Shown: positions 45,645 through 56,149 of the stretch, piece by piece
Layout of the letters: every line of letters begins with the position of its first letter
Numbering within the stretch: the first letter of the stretch is position 1
Translations under genes and position numbers: made by a program
The notes under the pieces: generated by a model
The model's input: only the letters and a program-made list of their open reading frames with translations
What the model was told of the DNA's origin: nothing
The model's database searches: none
DNA from: Phormidium tenue FACHB-1052
GTDB taxonomy: Bacteria > Cyanobacteriota > Cyanobacteriia > Phormidesmidales > Phormidesmidaceae
Assembly: GCF_014696675.1 (NCBI RefSeq)
Contig: NZ_JACJQN010000004.1
Span: 186,001 to 250,000, forward strand
Direction: 5' to 3'
Length of the DNA: 64,000 nt

Positions 45645-48482
45645 CTATTGCCCCCGCAGGGGAGCATCTAGCACCTTGACGATGCGATCGCTGACATCTT
45701 CGAGGTAGGCCAGGGTCGCCAGATCAAGCCGCTGGGCGTGGCGGTTGAGGTGACGGGCGATCGCCCCTTGAAGCTGCCTTAGCTGATAGCGGGCCAGCAC
45801 TCGGGCTTCTTCGGGGGCACCAAAGGTGGCCTCTTGGGCAACAAAGCCCAAAAGGTCAGTGACACCTTCACCGGAGCGGTGGTTGCGCAGCACTAGGCTG
45901 GTGAGGGTGTTGAGGTGATGGCGCTGCAGCCCCTGTCGCAGGCTAGAAATGGGCGCTGCCTCAGTGGGTGGACTCAGCACTTCGGCCCAAACCGCCTGGC
46001 TCAACGTGTCAAACAGCTCAGCTAGGGTAAAGGAATCTGGCCCTTGATATTTGAGTTCGCTGTCGCGCAGGCGCAGCAGCCGATCGCCCTCCAGCAGATT
46101 GCTAAGGGTGAATGCCTGAGTCGACACGATGCGATCGTAGATCGGGTAGTCGAGGCGATCGCTAGACAGATCTTCCCCCCAGGGCGACCAGAGATCGGAA
46201 GCTAGGCGGTTGACCAGTTCTGGGGATAAGGCGATGGCATCGGGGGCAAATACCTGCTGGTTGAGCACAGCCAGGGCGCGCCGCTGCTCCGCTGCCCCTA
46301 TGGACTCGAAGGGAGCCCGCCCGCCAGAACTCCAGGGGTCGGTGCGGGTAAAGCGCTGCCCCCCAATGTAGTTAGAGATAATCATTGCCTGTAGGTCGTA
46401 GTGGAAAAACACCAGATCTACCCACTGCCGCAGTTGGCCATAGCCCTCGCCGGGGTTGACCGAAAACCAGTCAAGGCGATCCCAAATGGACTGGGCGATC
46501 GCCATTTGGCCCTCGGCATAGCCCAGAGGGTCACTGCTCATATCCCAGGGGTTGGCCTTAGGGTCGACCATGGTGTAGGCGTCTTCTTCGGTGGCGTAGG
46601 CCAGGGCCGGATCTGCCGCACGATCGGCAATGGACTGAAGCTCGCGCTGGGCGGTGGCGCGGCTGGTGACTGGGCGATAGCCATACTCAATAGCCCAGCG
46701 ATCGTAGGGGCCGAGCCGAGTCGGGAAGTAGTCGCCTTGGGGCTGACCAACGGGGGCCAGGTTAGGGAGCGTGTAGTCCATGATGGAGCCGGTCATGCCC
46801 TGGGCCTGGATGATGGCCGGGTTATTGAGGTCGGCGGGAGACAGCAGAGTGCTGCCCAAAAAGTTGTGTCGTAGCCCCAGCACGTGACCCACCTCGTGGG
46901 CAGTTAGCTCTCGCAAAAATTGCTCTAGGTAAGCCGCCTTGGCGTCACGGGTTGAAAACGGTGGCGCTAGGGTGGCGATGGCCAGAGAGCCAAAGGCATT
47001 GGCACGGGAGGCTCGTAGGCTAGCGCAGTGATCTAGGGTGCCGAGTTGGGGTGAGGCAGAGCCTTCAGCGGCTTGGGCGGTGAGCCGGGCTATCAGGCGA
47101 TCGCCCAGAGGATGGCCGCACAACGCCATTTCATCCCTAGCAAGCGCTCCTCGATCGGCCAGCGTGTCGTACTGCAGGGTGAGGTCGCGCACAACGCTAG
47201 CATCGAGCAGAATGTCGGCATCCAGAATTTCACCAGTCAGGGGGTTGACTCGCACAGGCCCAAACCCTGCGTATTCAGAGTAGAGCGAGTCTGACCAGCG
47301 GATTACGTTGTAACGCACATCGGCTGGGTCCCAGTCGGCGTTGGCGGGCATTTGGCGCACCTCGATCGCTTGGGTAAAGCCAGCTTGCTCAAAGGCAGCG
47401 TTCCACCACTCGATGCCGTCGCGAATGGCCGCGCGGTATTCCTCAGGCGTCGTGTTCTCAATCCAGAAGACCAGCGGCGTTTTGGGGGGCGAGAGGGCGG
47501 CGGTGGGGTCTTGTTTTTCTAAATGCCAGCGGTGAATGTTGCGTACGAAGGGGTCGGCAATGCCGGGGCGACCTAGCGATTGGTAGGTCGTGAGAAAATA
47601 CCCCACCCGCTCGTCGGCCTGCCGGGGCTGAAAGGTAGGGTGATTGGGAATGACTGAGAGACTGTAGCGTACCCGTAGGTTAAACCCTCGGCTGTCGGGG
47701 ATGCCCTCGAGCCCAAAAAAGAAGGGTGAGTCAGAGCTGGCCCCGCCCGAGAAGCCCAGTACGGTCTCCAGCTCGACATTATCGGGGAAAGCTCTGACCG
47801 GCCCCAGGTAAGAGGCGTCGGCGTTGAGGGCGTAGCTGCCCAGCACTGAGGGAAACTGGCTTACCAAGTTAGCAGGGTCACGAGTGATCAGCCAGTCTTT
47901 GAGGTCGATGAGCAGTTCACCCGTTTCGTCATCAATGGCCTGAATGGGTAGCGTCGTCACCACCGAATCGCTAAAGGATTCTCGCAGCAGCTGCTGAGCC
48001 TGGGGCTGCGAATTGCGAAACAACGTGTTGGGAACCGCCACCTGCAAGCGGTTGTCAGGAATCTGGCGAAACTGAACCATAAGATCGTTGACGGGCCAGC
48101 CTCGAAACAGCCCGGCCTCGCCAACCCCTGATTCTAGGGTGGCAATAAACAGCAGGTTTTGGTTGAGCTGGGCAGGCTTTAGCCCTAAAAAGGCTCGATT
48201 GAGCTCAAGATCGTGGTAAACCGTAAACAACCCTTGGGAGACGGCCAGCCCCTTGACTGTCTCTTCAAAGGACTTGGGGCTAACGGGTTCTGCCCCGTCA
48301 TTAGGAGCTGACTCATCGGGGGAGGGCTCGCTGACCTGGGCCGAAAAAACGCCAGGAGCCGGTTCCACCGCTGGAGAAATCTGGGGTGTTGCCCCCTGAC
48401 TGCTGAGGCTGAAGGAGAGGGTCAACGCGATCGCCAGGCCCAAGAAAAAAACCAGGCCTAGCCGTATGCTCTGCTTTACCAA
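45645..48482 (-). CDS. Exported zinc-dependent metalloprotease (DUF5117-type)
   Basis: 945 residues. A TTG start at 48482 is used because AAGGAG lies about seven bases before it and the signal peptide begins at once (LGLVFFLGLAIALTLSFSL). The middle contains the DUF5117-type domain, and the zinc site HEVGHVLGLRH at 529-539 is the metzincin pattern HExxHxxGxxH with all three His and the Glu. A MDYTLP segment follows at about 570, possibly the Met-turn. Secreted peptidase; target unknown. Confidence 0.92.
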   Translation of the reverse strand: MVKQSIRLGLVFFLGLAIALTLSFSLSSQGATPQISPAVEPAPGVFSAQVSEPSPDESAPNDGAEPVSPKSFEETVKGLAVSQGLFTVYHDLELNRAFLGLKPAQLNQNLLFIATLESGVGEAGLFRGWPVNDLMVQFRQIPDNRLQVAVPNTLFRNSQPQAQQLLRESFSDSVVTTLPIQAIDDETGELLIDLKDWLITRDPANLVSQFPSVLGSYALNADASYLGPVRAFPDNVELETVLGFSGGASSDSPFFFGLEGIPDSRGFNLRVRYSLSVIPNHPTFQPRQADERVGYFLTTYQSLGRPGIADPFVRNIHRWHLEKQDPTAALSPPKTPLVFWIENTTPEEYRAAIRDGIEWWNAAFEQAGFTQAIEVRQMPANADWDPADVRYNVIRWSDSLYSEYAGFGPVRVNPLTGEILDADILLDASVVRDLTLQYDTLADRGALARDEMALCGHPLGDRLIARLTAQAAEGSASPQLGTLDHCASLRASRANAFGSLAIATLAPPFSTRDAKAAYLEQFLRELTAHEVGHVLGLRHNFLGSTLLSPADLNNPAIIQAQGMTGSIMDYTLPNLAPVGQPQGDYFPTRLGPYDRWAIEYGYRPVTSRATAQRELQSIADRAADPALAYATEEDAYTMVDPKANPWDMSSDPLGYAEGQMAIAQSIWDRLDWFSVNPGEGYGQLRQWVDLVFFHYDLQAMIISNYIGGQRFTRTDPWSSGGRAPFESIGAAEQRRALAVLNQQVFAPDAIALSPELVNRLASDLWSPWGEDLSSDRLDYPIYDRIVSTQAFTLSNLLEGDRLLRLRDSELKYQGPDSFTLAELFDTLSQAVWAEVLSPPTEAAPISSLRQGLQRHHLNTLTSLVLRNHRSGEGVTDLLGFVAQEATFGAPEEARVLARYQLRQLQGAIARHLNRHAQRLDLATLAYLEDVSDRIVKVLDAPLRGQ

Positions 48483-48526
48483 CTGCGCTCCTTCGCCCCT
48501 AGGGTAGGGGTTTTTTATGTTGTCAT

Positions 48527-49204
48527 ATGATAGACCTCATTTCCCCAATTCTCGATGCTATGCCAGAGACTGCTCCCAACCTGATTTCGCCACCGCTGCC
48601 CAACCCCTGGCCCCAGTTTGAGCGGCCCCTCAAACTAGGAGTGATGGCCTCGGGCAACGGCAGCAACCTAGAAGCGATCGCCCAAGCTATCAGTCGGGGT
48701 GATCTGCACGCTCAGATACAAGTAGTGGTGTACAACAACCCCAAGGCTATGGTAGCCGAGCGATCGGCCCGCCTTGATCTGCCCACCGTGCTGTTGAACC
48801 ACCGCCAGTACCCCAGCCGTGAGGCCTTAGACCACGATATTGTGGAAACGCTCCGTGTCCACGGGGTTGACTGGGTGATTATGGCGGGCTGGATGCGCTG
48901 TGTGACATCGGTATTAATTGACGCGTTTCCCCAGCGGGTGCTGAACATTCACCCCAGTCTGCTGCCCAGTTTTCCGGGGCTGCGAGCGGTCGAGCAGGCA
49001 CTGGCGGCAGGGGTAAAGGTGTCAGGCTGCACCGTACACCAGGTCGAGCTTGCGGTAGACAGCGGCCCGATGATTATGCAGGCGGTGGTGCCAGTGCAGC
49101 CCGGCGATACCCCCGCGACGCTTCAGGCTCGCATTCAGCAGCAAGAGCACCGTATCTACCCAGCGGCGATCGCCCTGGCGGCCCTGGAATGCGATCGCCC
49201 CTAA
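48527..49204 (+). CDS. purN: Phosphoribosylglycinamide formyltransferase
   Basis: Third step of purine synthesis: formylates GAR with 10-formyl-THF. 225 residues, slightly longer than E. coli PurN (212) because of an N-terminal Pro-rich extension; an internal ATG at 48560 is an alternative start. GVMASGNGSNLEAI, the catalytic NIHPSLLPSFPG (Asn, His) and the Asp-containing VELAVDSGPMI are present. Divergent from the metalloprotease with 44 bases between. Confidence 0.96.
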   Translation: MIDLISPILDAMPETAPNLISPPLPNPWPQFERPLKLGVMASGNGSNLEAIAQAISRGDLHAQIQVVVYNNPKAMVAERSARLDLPTVLLNHRQYPSREALDHDIVETLRVHGVDWVIMAGWMRCVTSVLIDAFPQRVLNIHPSLLPSFPGLRAVEQALAAGVKVSGCTVHQVELAVDSGPMIMQAVVPVQPGDTPATLQARIQQQEHRIYPAAIALAALECDRP

Positions 49205-49243
49205 TCCCGCCTAGCCGTTGGGGCAAATTCGCCGGGCGTTTTC

Positions 49244-49933
49244 CTAGCAGCGCTGCACCATCGGGTTTAAGAGTTGATTGGCCGGAAACCGAGGGTCAAG
49301 TTGAAGCACGATCTGGCGTTGGTCGATGGTCAGCCAGCCTTCGGCCTTAAAGTCTTTCAGCAGGCGAGTCACGGTGACGCGGGTGGTGCCGATGGCGGTA
49401 GCCAACTGGTGGTGCGTCAGCCGCATGGGAATGCGAATGCCACTGGGTTCGACATGGCCAAAATCTTTGGCCAGCATCAGCAAAAAGTGCTTGAGGCGAT
49501 CGGCCACCAGGCGCTTGCCTGAAAGCGCCAGCCAGGCTTCGGCCTGCTGCATTCTCAAAGTTAAATTGCGAAACATGCCCGCCATTAGCACCGACGAACC
49601 TTCAATTTCGGCCATGGGCAACGACAGCACATCGACATCGGTGAGGGCGGTGGCCCAGTAAGGATCAACGGTGGTCAAGGGGAGGCCGACGGGCATCGAT
49701 GGCCCAGCCAGGCCCAGTAGCGTTTCACTGCCGTCGTGCTGAATGGTGAACAGTTGCACAATCCCCCGACAGATAATCAGCACCTCATTACTGCGTAGAG
49801 GAATGGGCCGCCCTGCCACAAAGGGCACGAGAGCCCGCTCGCGGTAGAGCTGCTCTAGGATCTGAATAAAGGTTTGATGACTGCGGAAATCAATGGTGGG
49901 ATTGGGGGCAGCAGAGGTTGCGATTGCAGACAC
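49244..49933 (-). CDS. Crp/Fnr-family transcriptional regulator
   Basis: 229 residues: a cyclic-nucleotide-binding-like beta barrel (about 20-130) in which the phosphate-binding cassette is not conserved, a dimer helix, and a helix-turn-helix LTHHQLATAIGTTRVTVTRLL at about 176-196 closely resembling that of NtcA. The barrel, however, is unlike NtcA. It probably acts as a dimer on TGT-N-ACA-type sites; target genes cannot be told. Confidence 0.88.
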   Translation of the reverse strand: MSAIATSAAPNPTIDFRSHQTFIQILEQLYRERALVPFVAGRPIPLRSNEVLIICRGIVQLFTIQHDGSETLLGLAGPSMPVGLPLTTVDPYWATALTDVDVLSLPMAEIEGSSVLMAGMFRNLTLRMQQAEAWLALSGKRLVADRLKHFLLMLAKDFGHVEPSGIRIPMRLTHHQLATAIGTTRVTVTRLLKDFKAEGWLTIDQRQIVLQLDPRFPANQLLNPMVQRC

Positions 49934-50254
49934 GGGGGTACCTAGAGTTCGCCCGGGTAGGCTGCCAGCGAGAAGAGGGGGTTAGGACGGCCCTTGGGGG
50001 CGATCGCAACATCCCAAAAACCAGGCATCCTGAATGACTGGATTCTGGCTAATGCTAGCAGCCTGCCCAGACCCATCTTCGACGGCTGAAATTAAGGAAC
50101 CCCCCAGTCAAGGTTAAGCCCAGGCAAATAGTTCGTTAACGTTTGTGATTTACCGCACTAATCGCCAGATTTTTGGCTATGTGCAATACCTTTGTCCCAA
50201 GGTTATAGATGAGTAGGGAGTGCTGACGGTTATCTACATCAGGTAGGCGGGCTG
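49934..50254. other. Intergenic region leuC / Crp-type regulator
   Basis: About 320 bases, promoter region of the regulator and 3' region of leuC. No gene or element recognised. Confidence 0.3.
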
Positions 50255-51667
50255 TCAGGCGGGGGACAAATAGTCGCGCACATCGGTCACCTGTCCGGCC
50301 AGGGCTGCCGCTGCCACCATCGCCGGACTCATCAGCAGGGTGCGGCCCGAGGCCGAGCCCTGGCGTCCTTTAAAGTTGCGGTTAGAGGATGAAGCACTGA
50401 TCTGCCGACCCTGGAGCTTGTCGGGGTTCATGGCCAGGCACATCGAGCAGCCTGCCTCGCGCCACTCAAAGCCCGCAGCGGTAAACACCTGGTCTAGCCC
50501 TTCGGCCTCGGCCTGCTGCTTCACTCGCTCAGAGCCAGGCACCACAAAGGCTTTTATCCCCTCGGCCACGGTTCGACCCTGCACCACCTTGGCCGCTTCC
50601 CTTAGATCGCTGATCCGCCCGTTGGTGCAGCTGCCGATAAAGCACACGTCAATGGCGGTGCCCTTCAGGCTTTGGCCGGGGGTGAAATCCATATAGGCAA
50701 AGGCGTCTTGGGCCAGCACCTGCTCTTCGTCGGGCAGGCTGTCGGGTAGCGGCAGCAATTCGGTGATCGCAATGCCCTGGCCAGGGGTAATGCCCCAGGT
50801 CACGGTGGGGGCAATGTCGGCGGCGTCGAACACAACCACGTCGTCGTACTCGGCGTTGGGGTCGCTGCGTAGGGTATTCCACCAGGTCACGGCCTCATCC
50901 CAGGCGGCCCCTTGGGGTGCAAAGTCGCGCCCGTGGAGGTAGTCGTAGGTGATTTGGTCGGGGTTGACGTAGCCGCAGCGCGCCCCCCCTTCGATTGCCA
51001 TGTTGCAGAGGGTCATGCGCTCTTCCATCGACATGGCCTCGATCGCACTGCCAGCAAATTCGTAGGCATAGCCCACTCCGCCCTTCACCCCGAGCTTGCG
51101 AATGATGTGCAGCACCACGTCTTTGGCGTACACCCCAGGCAGCAGGTCGCCATTGACCTCCACCCGGCGCACCTTGAGCTTGCCAAGGGCCAGAGTTTGG
51201 GACGCCAGCACGTCGCGCACCTGACTGGTGCCAATACCGAAGGCGATCGCCCCAAAGGCTCCGTGGGTCGAGGTATGGCTGTCGCCACAGGCAATGGTCA
51301 TGCCGGGCTGGGTCAGCCCTTGCTCGGGGGCAATCACATGCACAATGCCCTGACTACCCGAGCCAATGTTGTAAAAGCGAATGCCGTGTTCTTGACAGTT
51401 TTGATCGAGAGCCTGCATCATCGCCTCGGCCAGGGGGTCAGCGAAGGGGCGGGCCTGGCTTTCGGTGGGCACGATGTGGTCAACAGTGGCGACGGTGCGC
51501 TCAGGATACATCACCGTGAGCTCGCGCTCGCGCACCATGGCAAAGGCCTGGGGGCTGGTGACCTCATGCACCAGGTGCAGCCCAATAAACAGCTGAGTCT
51601 GCCCAGAGGGCAGGGTACCTACGGTGTGTAAATCCCAAACCTTGTCGAACAGCGTACCCTTACTCAT
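50255..51667 (-). CDS. leuC: 3-isopropylmalate dehydratase large subunit
   Basis: Leucine synthesis: isomerises 2- to 3-isopropylmalate with a [4Fe-4S] cluster, together with LeuD, which is not in this window. 470 residues. Cluster cysteines are in [10 protein letters not shown] and [26 protein letters not shown] and the C-terminal [11 protein letters not shown] are conserved. Monocistronic here. Confidence 0.97.
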   Translation of the reverse strand: MSKGTLFDKVWDLHTVGTLPSGQTQLFIGLHLVHEVTSPQAFAMVRERELTVMYPERTVATVDHIVPTESQARPFADPLAEAMMQALDQNCQEHGIRFYNIGSGSQGIVHVIAPEQGLTQPGMTIACGDSHTSTHGAFGAIAFGIGTSQVRDVLASQTLALGKLKVRRVEVNGDLLPGVYAKDVVLHIIRKLGVKGGVGYAYEFAGSAIEAMSMEERMTLCNMAIEGGARCGYVNPDQITYDYLHGRDFAPQGAAWDEAVTWWNTLRSDPNAEYDDVVVFDAADIAPTVTWGITPGQGIAITELLPLPDSLPDEEQVLAQDAFAYMDFTPGQSLKGTAIDVCFIGSCTNGRISDLREAAKVVQGRTVAEGIKAFVVPGSERVKQQAEAEGLDQVFTAAGFEWREAGCSMCLAMNPDKLQGRQISASSSNRNFKGRQGSASGRTLLMSPAMVAAAALAGQVTDVRDYLSPA

Positions 51668-51960
51668 GGCAGACCTGCGGGCGATATACGGTAAAGCAGT
51701 AGTGATGAAAACGATGGCGAATGCGTTGCCAGCTTTCTATCTTAGCCCAAAGCCTCTGCCCCAGACTTCAGCGAAATATTCCTGAAGACTGAGTTGGCAA
51801 CTGTATCCGGCGGCTCTTGCCAGATCTTTACCGATTCTTTACGATTTTCTGGTACGTTTCAGCTCAGTGCGGCTACAGCCTTTGGCAAAGGCATGAAGAG
51901 CTTTAGCCAAAGTTAGTCTGTACAGAGCGAAACCGGTCCGATTCATTCAGGAGATATGTC

Positions 51961-52296
51961 ATGGGTTTTCTAGGCAAACTGTTCGGCAAGAAAGAAGAAG
52001 AAAAAGCTAAGGCCGCCCCTAAGATTGACGTGAAGCAAGCGGCGACTAAAGCCTCTATCGAGCCCGCCAAGGTGGGCATTGATGGTGAGTTCGACGAGAG
52101 CGGTTTGGCCAAGCGTGTAGCTCTGGCCCTCGACCAAGCCAATATCTCTGACACGGTTGGCCTCTGGGTGGCTCAAACCGGCTCCACCGTGGTGCTGAAG
52201 TACAACCCCGATGCTGAAGGCGTGCTGGAGCAGGCAAAGAAAGTTGCCCTCACGGTAGATGGCGCTGATAACGTAACCACCGAGCCTAATTCCTAG
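51961..52296 (+). CDS. Small conserved-type protein, unknown function
   Basis: 111 residues with a strong ribosome site (AGGAGA eight bases before the ATG) and a downstream terminator, so it is expressed alone. The N-terminus GFLGKLFGKKEEEKAKAA is a Lys-rich amphipathic start; the C-terminal about 60 residues (SGLAKRVALALDQANISD, TGSTVVLKYNPDAEGVL) have alternating helix and strand resembling a BON domain, but this is weak. Cytosolic, possibly membrane- or wall-associated. Confidence 0.7.
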   Translation: MGFLGKLFGKKEEEKAKAAPKIDVKQAATKASIEPAKVGIDGEFDESGLAKRVALALDQANISDTVGLWVAQTGSTVVLKYNPDAEGVLEQAKKVALTVDGADNVTTEPNS

Positions 52297-52360
52297 AACG
52301 ACGTTAAGCCAACATTAACCCTCGGTTGGGATGGCTCACCGCCCAATAGCAACTCATACC

Positions 52361-52401
52361 AACGCCAGCACTGGCAACTCTGCCATGGTGCTGGCGTTTT
52401 T
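52361..52401 (+). terminator. Rho-independent terminator
   Basis: AACGCCAGCAC pairs with GTGCTGGCGTT (11 bp), followed by T. It ends the 51961-52296 transcript. Confidence 0.85.
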
Positions 52402-52434
52402 AGTGAGATAGATGCAATGGTTCAGCGCCAGTGG

Positions 52435-53532
52435 TTATGGTCTCAATTCCTCGGAGACTTCTAACGGAGCATCTACTAAGGCGTCAACGTGGGAAATCTT
52501 TTCAATTAAATGCAGGTAATGGGCGCTGGCAGCAGGAGAAAGACCGCTAATGTCAATCTGGGGAATATTCCTAGGGCGTCGCTCTAGGTCGTGGCGGTAG
52601 GCGCGATCGTAGTAGTCCAGAATGATGGCGCAGGCGGCGCGCAGGTTCCCCGACTGGATGTGATTTATGGCTGCCTGGGTGCGATCGCCCCCCAGTCGCT
52701 TCCGAATTCGCTCCGTCGCCGCCACCAAACTCTCCGTGGATGCTTCGCCATAGATCTCTACCAGCAGGTCAAGGCGCTCATCGAGCGATCGCACCACCTC
52801 CACCGCCGGAGCCGCATCCATCTGCACAAACAGCTCGTCGGGAATCCGGCAGGTTCCTACCCGGCGGCTTTCGGCCTCTAGCCAGATGGGGCGTTGGCCC
52901 TCTGGGGCCAGTCCTTGACCATCGTTTCCGAACTGCGCCCATTGGTTTGCCAATAAATTCTCGTAGTGCTCAGTCGAGGGCTGGGGCGGCAGCAGCAGCG
53001 CCCCAAAGCTGCTGCCCCGGTGGTTGGCCAAGCCTTCTAGATCTAATACTGACTCTCCCAAAGCGGCCAGCTCTTGAAGAATCAGCGTCTTGCCGCTGCC
53101 CGTCATCCCGCCCAAAACCACAATCGGTTTGGGCGTTGCTAAGGTCTGCCGCACCCAACGACGGTAAGCTTTGTAGCCACCATCAAGGAGGTGGACACTG
53201 AACCCCGCCAGTTCCAAAATCCAGCCCATGCCGCCGCTGCGCATGCCACCGCGCCAGCAGTGAATTCGCAGGTGGCGCTCGGGGGCCAAGGCCTTGGCGG
53301 CACGCACAAACTCGCCGCACTTAGGGCCAGCAATGTCAAAGCCCAGCTCTACCGCTGACTCTCGCCCCACCTGCTTATAACAAGTACCTACTTGGGCGCG
53401 CTCTGCATCGGTGAATAAGGGAAAGCTAATCGCGCCAGGAATGTGCCCCTGGTGAAATTCCCCTGGGCTGCGCACGTCAAGAATTGGGCCAGAGCCTTGC
53501 AGAAAATCATCGATATCTAGAGGCTTTGGCAT
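52435..53532 (-). CDS. mnmH: tRNA 2-selenouridine synthase
   Basis: Replaces sulfur by selenium at U34 of certain tRNAs, via geranylation. 365 residues: N-terminal rhodanese domain with the active Cys92 in HCWRGGMRSGG, and a C-terminal P-loop domain with GGMTGSGKT (141-149). No selD is adjacent, so selenophosphate supply must come from elsewhere. Confidence 0.95.
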   Translation of the reverse strand: MPKPLDIDDFLQGSGPILDVRSPGEFHQGHIPGAISFPLFTDAERAQVGTCYKQVGRESAVELGFDIAGPKCGEFVRAAKALAPERHLRIHCWRGGMRSGGMGWILELAGFSVHLLDGGYKAYRRWVRQTLATPKPIVVLGGMTGSGKTLILQELAALGESVLDLEGLANHRGSSFGALLLPPQPSTEHYENLLANQWAQFGNDGQGLAPEGQRPIWLEAESRRVGTCRIPDELFVQMDAAPAVEVVRSLDERLDLLVEIYGEASTESLVAATERIRKRLGGDRTQAAINHIQSGNLRAACAIILDYYDRAYRHDLERRPRNIPQIDISGLSPAASAHYLHLIEKISHVDALVDAPLEVSEELRP

Positions 53533-53559
53533 AGGTAAATGGACACAATTTCAGGGTTG

Positions 53560-53880
53560 CTAAGGTTTTAGTGTAGCGGTTTGAATAGGAGCGTTAGCCG
53601 GAGCGGAGACGATGATATAGCCCTCAGCGCGATCGCCCAGCACCCAATTCCGTCCCTTGCCCCAGGTCTACCAGTGAGCTGCTACGTAGGCACAGGTGAG
53701 GCTGGCGAGCTGGTCTTTCACCGCTTTTAGGGCCGCTCCAGTAAACGGGATATTGGGTTAAATACGATCGGGCGATCGCAGTCCAGTTTCATTAGGCTTT
53801 AACGCAGGGGCATCCACCGCGACGACAGCATGGGTAGAGCCCTTGGCCCAGTGAGAGATCTAGTTCTCAAGCTGCGTGAG
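53560..53880 (-). pseudogene. DUF429-family relic
   Basis: One frame contains AVVAVDAPALKPNETGLRSPDR and, further on, LTCAYVAAHW, a stop, TWGKGRNWVLGDRAEGYIIV, all typical of the DUF429 nuclease-like family, but interrupted by TAG (53860), TAA (53758) and TAG (53668) and missing the middle of the family. Two of the TAGs stand where Trp would be expected (EN-W-ISHW and HW-W-TWG). It is a decayed gene between mnmH and a cupin. Confidence 0.6.
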
Positions 53881-53884
53881 TCAT

Positions 53885-54337
53885 TCATTCTGACAAATTC
53901 ACGTAGTCGCGCTGGTCGCCTCGCCGGTACAGGCGAGTGTTGACCTTGGGATAATCGCAAATGTCAAACTCCAGCCGCATGCCGCCGACCAGGTACACTA
54001 GGTCTTCCGTAAAGGGGTTGCTCAAGCTATGGGCCAGCCCGCCAGCGGCAAAGCCCATAAAATCGCCGGGGCCGACCTCCACGGTCTCGTCACCAATTTC
54101 CGCCAGCCCTCGCCCCGAGAGAATGTAGATAAATTCCTCCTCGGCCTGGTGGACGTGGTATTGGGTTGAATCGTGGCCGGGCTCGACCCGCACCAGGTGA
54201 ACGCCAATGTGCTCAAACCCGACGGCATCGCCCAGCGACCTGCCATGGCGGATTGCTCTAGGATTGAGGGGATGGACAAAGGTGGATTCGGGCAGGGCCG
54301 CGATCGCAGCGGCAGTCATCAAGGGGTGACGGTGCAT
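53885..54337 (-). CDS. Cupin-domain protein
   Basis: 150 residues. Cupin motifs: EPGHDSTQYHVHQAEEEFIYILSG (His, His, Glu ligands) and GPGDFMGFAAGGLAHSL (final His), so metal binding is likely. The N-terminus FVHPLNPRAIRHGRSLGDAV resembles enzymes of the auxiliary sugar-cupin type. Substrate unknown. Divergent from argS; the DUF429 relic starts right behind its stop. Confidence 0.88.
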   Translation of the reverse strand: MHRHPLMTAAAIAALPESTFVHPLNPRAIRHGRSLGDAVGFEHIGVHLVRVEPGHDSTQYHVHQAEEEFIYILSGRGLAEIGDETVEVGPGDFMGFAAGGLAHSLSNPFTEDLVYLVGGMRLEFDICDYPKVNTRLYRRGDQRDYVNLSE

Positions 54338-54391
54338 AGGCCAATCAATATTTAGGGATTATTTTGGAGCGCAACGGGGTTAGAACACACC

Positions 54392-56149
54392 ATGAAGTCT
54401 ACACTTGCACAACTTACCGCCCGGTTTGACCAGGCTTTGGTCGCCGCCTTTGGTGCAGACCTAGCGGGTACCGACCCCATGCTGGTGGCCACCAGTAACC
54501 CTAAGTTTGGCGACTACCAGGCCAACTTGGCCATGTCGCTCGCCAAGCCACTCAAGGGAAATCCTAGGGCGATCGCCGCCCAAATCGTCGAGCAGCTCGA
54601 CATCAGCGACCTCTGCGAACCGCCCGAAATTGCTGGCCCCGGCTTTATCAACCTACGCTTCAAAACGGCCTATTTAGAAGACCAGCTGCGGGCGATGCAG
54701 GCCGACCCTCGCCTAGGAGTAGAGCCTGTGAAGACTCCCCAAAAAGTAATTGTCGATTTCTCTAGCCCCAACATTGCCAAAGAAATGCACGTGGGGCATC
54801 TGCGATCGACCATCATCGGCGACTCCATTGCCCGGGTGCAGGAGTTCATGGGCAACGACGTACTGCGACTCAACCACGTGGGCGATTGGGGCACCCAGTT
54901 CGGCATGCTGATTACCCATCTCAAGGAAGCCTGTCCCGAGGCACTAGAAGCTGACTCCAAGGTCGATATTGGCGACCTGGTAGCTTTCTACAAGCAGGCT
55001 AAAAAACGTTTTGATGACGACGACAACTTCAGAACCCGTTCCCGTGAGGCGGTAGTAGGGTTGCAGGCGGGGGATGCGATCGCCACCAAAGCCTGGCAAA
55101 CCCTTTGCAACCAGTCTCGCCACGAGTTCCAAAAGCTCTACGATCGCCTCGACATCCAAATCCAAGAGCGCGGCGAATCCTTCTACAATCCCCTGCTAGC
55201 CGACGTAGTGAAGGACTTGGCATCCCTTGGGCTGCTGGTGGAAGATCAAGGGGCCAAAGTAGTTTTTGCCGACGGGTTTACCAACAAAGACGGCGACCCA
55301 CTGCCGCTGATCATCCAAAAAACCGACGGCGGTTACAACTATGCCACCACTGACTTAGCTGCCATCCGCTACCGCACCCAGCAGGATGGGGCGGAGCGGG
55401 TGCTCTACGTAGTAGATGCGGGACAGGGCAGCCACTTTGCCCAGGTCTTTCAAGTCGCGGCCAAAGCAGGGTGGATTCCCGACGGCGTCGAGCTGACCCA
55501 CGTGCCCTTTGGCGTAGTGCAAGGTGAGGACGGTAAAAAGTTTAAAACTCGCTCCGGCGATACGGTGAAGCTGAAGGATCTGCTGGATGAAGCGGTCAGC
55601 CGCGCCCGCACCGACCTGGAGTCTCGCATTCAAGCCGAAGAGCGGCAGGAAACGGAGGAATTTATTCAAGACGTGGCCGAAGCGGTGGGCCTGGGTGCGG
55701 TCAAGTACGCCGATCTGAGCCAAAACCGCACCAGCAACTACATCTTTAGCTTTGACAAAATGCTGGCGCTGGCAGGCAACACTGCCCCCTACATGCTCTA
55801 CGCCTACGTGCGCGTGCAGGGCATTAGCCGCAAGGGCGACATCGACTTCGACCACCTGCCCGCCGAAGCCCGCATCCACCTAGAAGACGACAGCGAGTTT
55901 GCCCTTGCCCGCCACCTGCTCCAGCTCGACGAGGTGCTGGAAGAGGTAGCGCAGGATTTATACCCCAGTCGCCTCTGTCAGTACCTATTTGAGCTGAGCC
56001 AAAAGTTCAACCAATTCTACGATCGCTGTTCTGTGCTTCAGGCCGCAGAACCCCAGCGCACCTCGCGCCTGCTGCTCTGTGATCTAACGGCCAAAACTCT
56101 GAACCTGGGCCTTTCACTATTGGGCATTCGGGTGCTAGAGCGCATGTAG
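54392..56149 (+). CDS. argS: Arginyl-tRNA synthetase
   Basis: Charges tRNA(Arg). 585 residues, normal for bacterial ArgRS. An N-terminal Add-1 domain is followed by the class I signature [11 protein letters not shown] (a HIGH variant, near 132) and the anticodon-binding helical C-terminus ending LGIRVLERM. ArgRS lacks a canonical KMSK, as here. Confidence 0.97.
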   Translation: MKSTLAQLTARFDQALVAAFGADLAGTDPMLVATSNPKFGDYQANLAMSLAKPLKGNPRAIAAQIVEQLDISDLCEPPEIAGPGFINLRFKTAYLEDQLRAMQADPRLGVEPVKTPQKVIVDFSSPNIAKEMHVGHLRSTIIGDSIARVQEFMGNDVLRLNHVGDWGTQFGMLITHLKEACPEALEADSKVDIGDLVAFYKQAKKRFDDDDNFRTRSREAVVGLQAGDAIATKAWQTLCNQSRHEFQKLYDRLDIQIQERGESFYNPLLADVVKDLASLGLLVEDQGAKVVFADGFTNKDGDPLPLIIQKTDGGYNYATTDLAAIRYRTQQDGAERVLYVVDAGQGSHFAQVFQVAAKAGWIPDGVELTHVPFGVVQGEDGKKFKTRSGDTVKLKDLLDEAVSRARTDLESRIQAEERQETEEFIQDVAEAVGLGAVKYADLSQNRTSNYIFSFDKMLALAGNTAPYMLYAYVRVQGISRKGDIDFDHLPAEARIHLEDDSEFALARHLLQLDEVLEEVAQDLYPSRLCQYLFELSQKFNQFYDRCSVLQAAEPQRTSRLLLCDLTAKTLNLGLSLLGIRVLERM

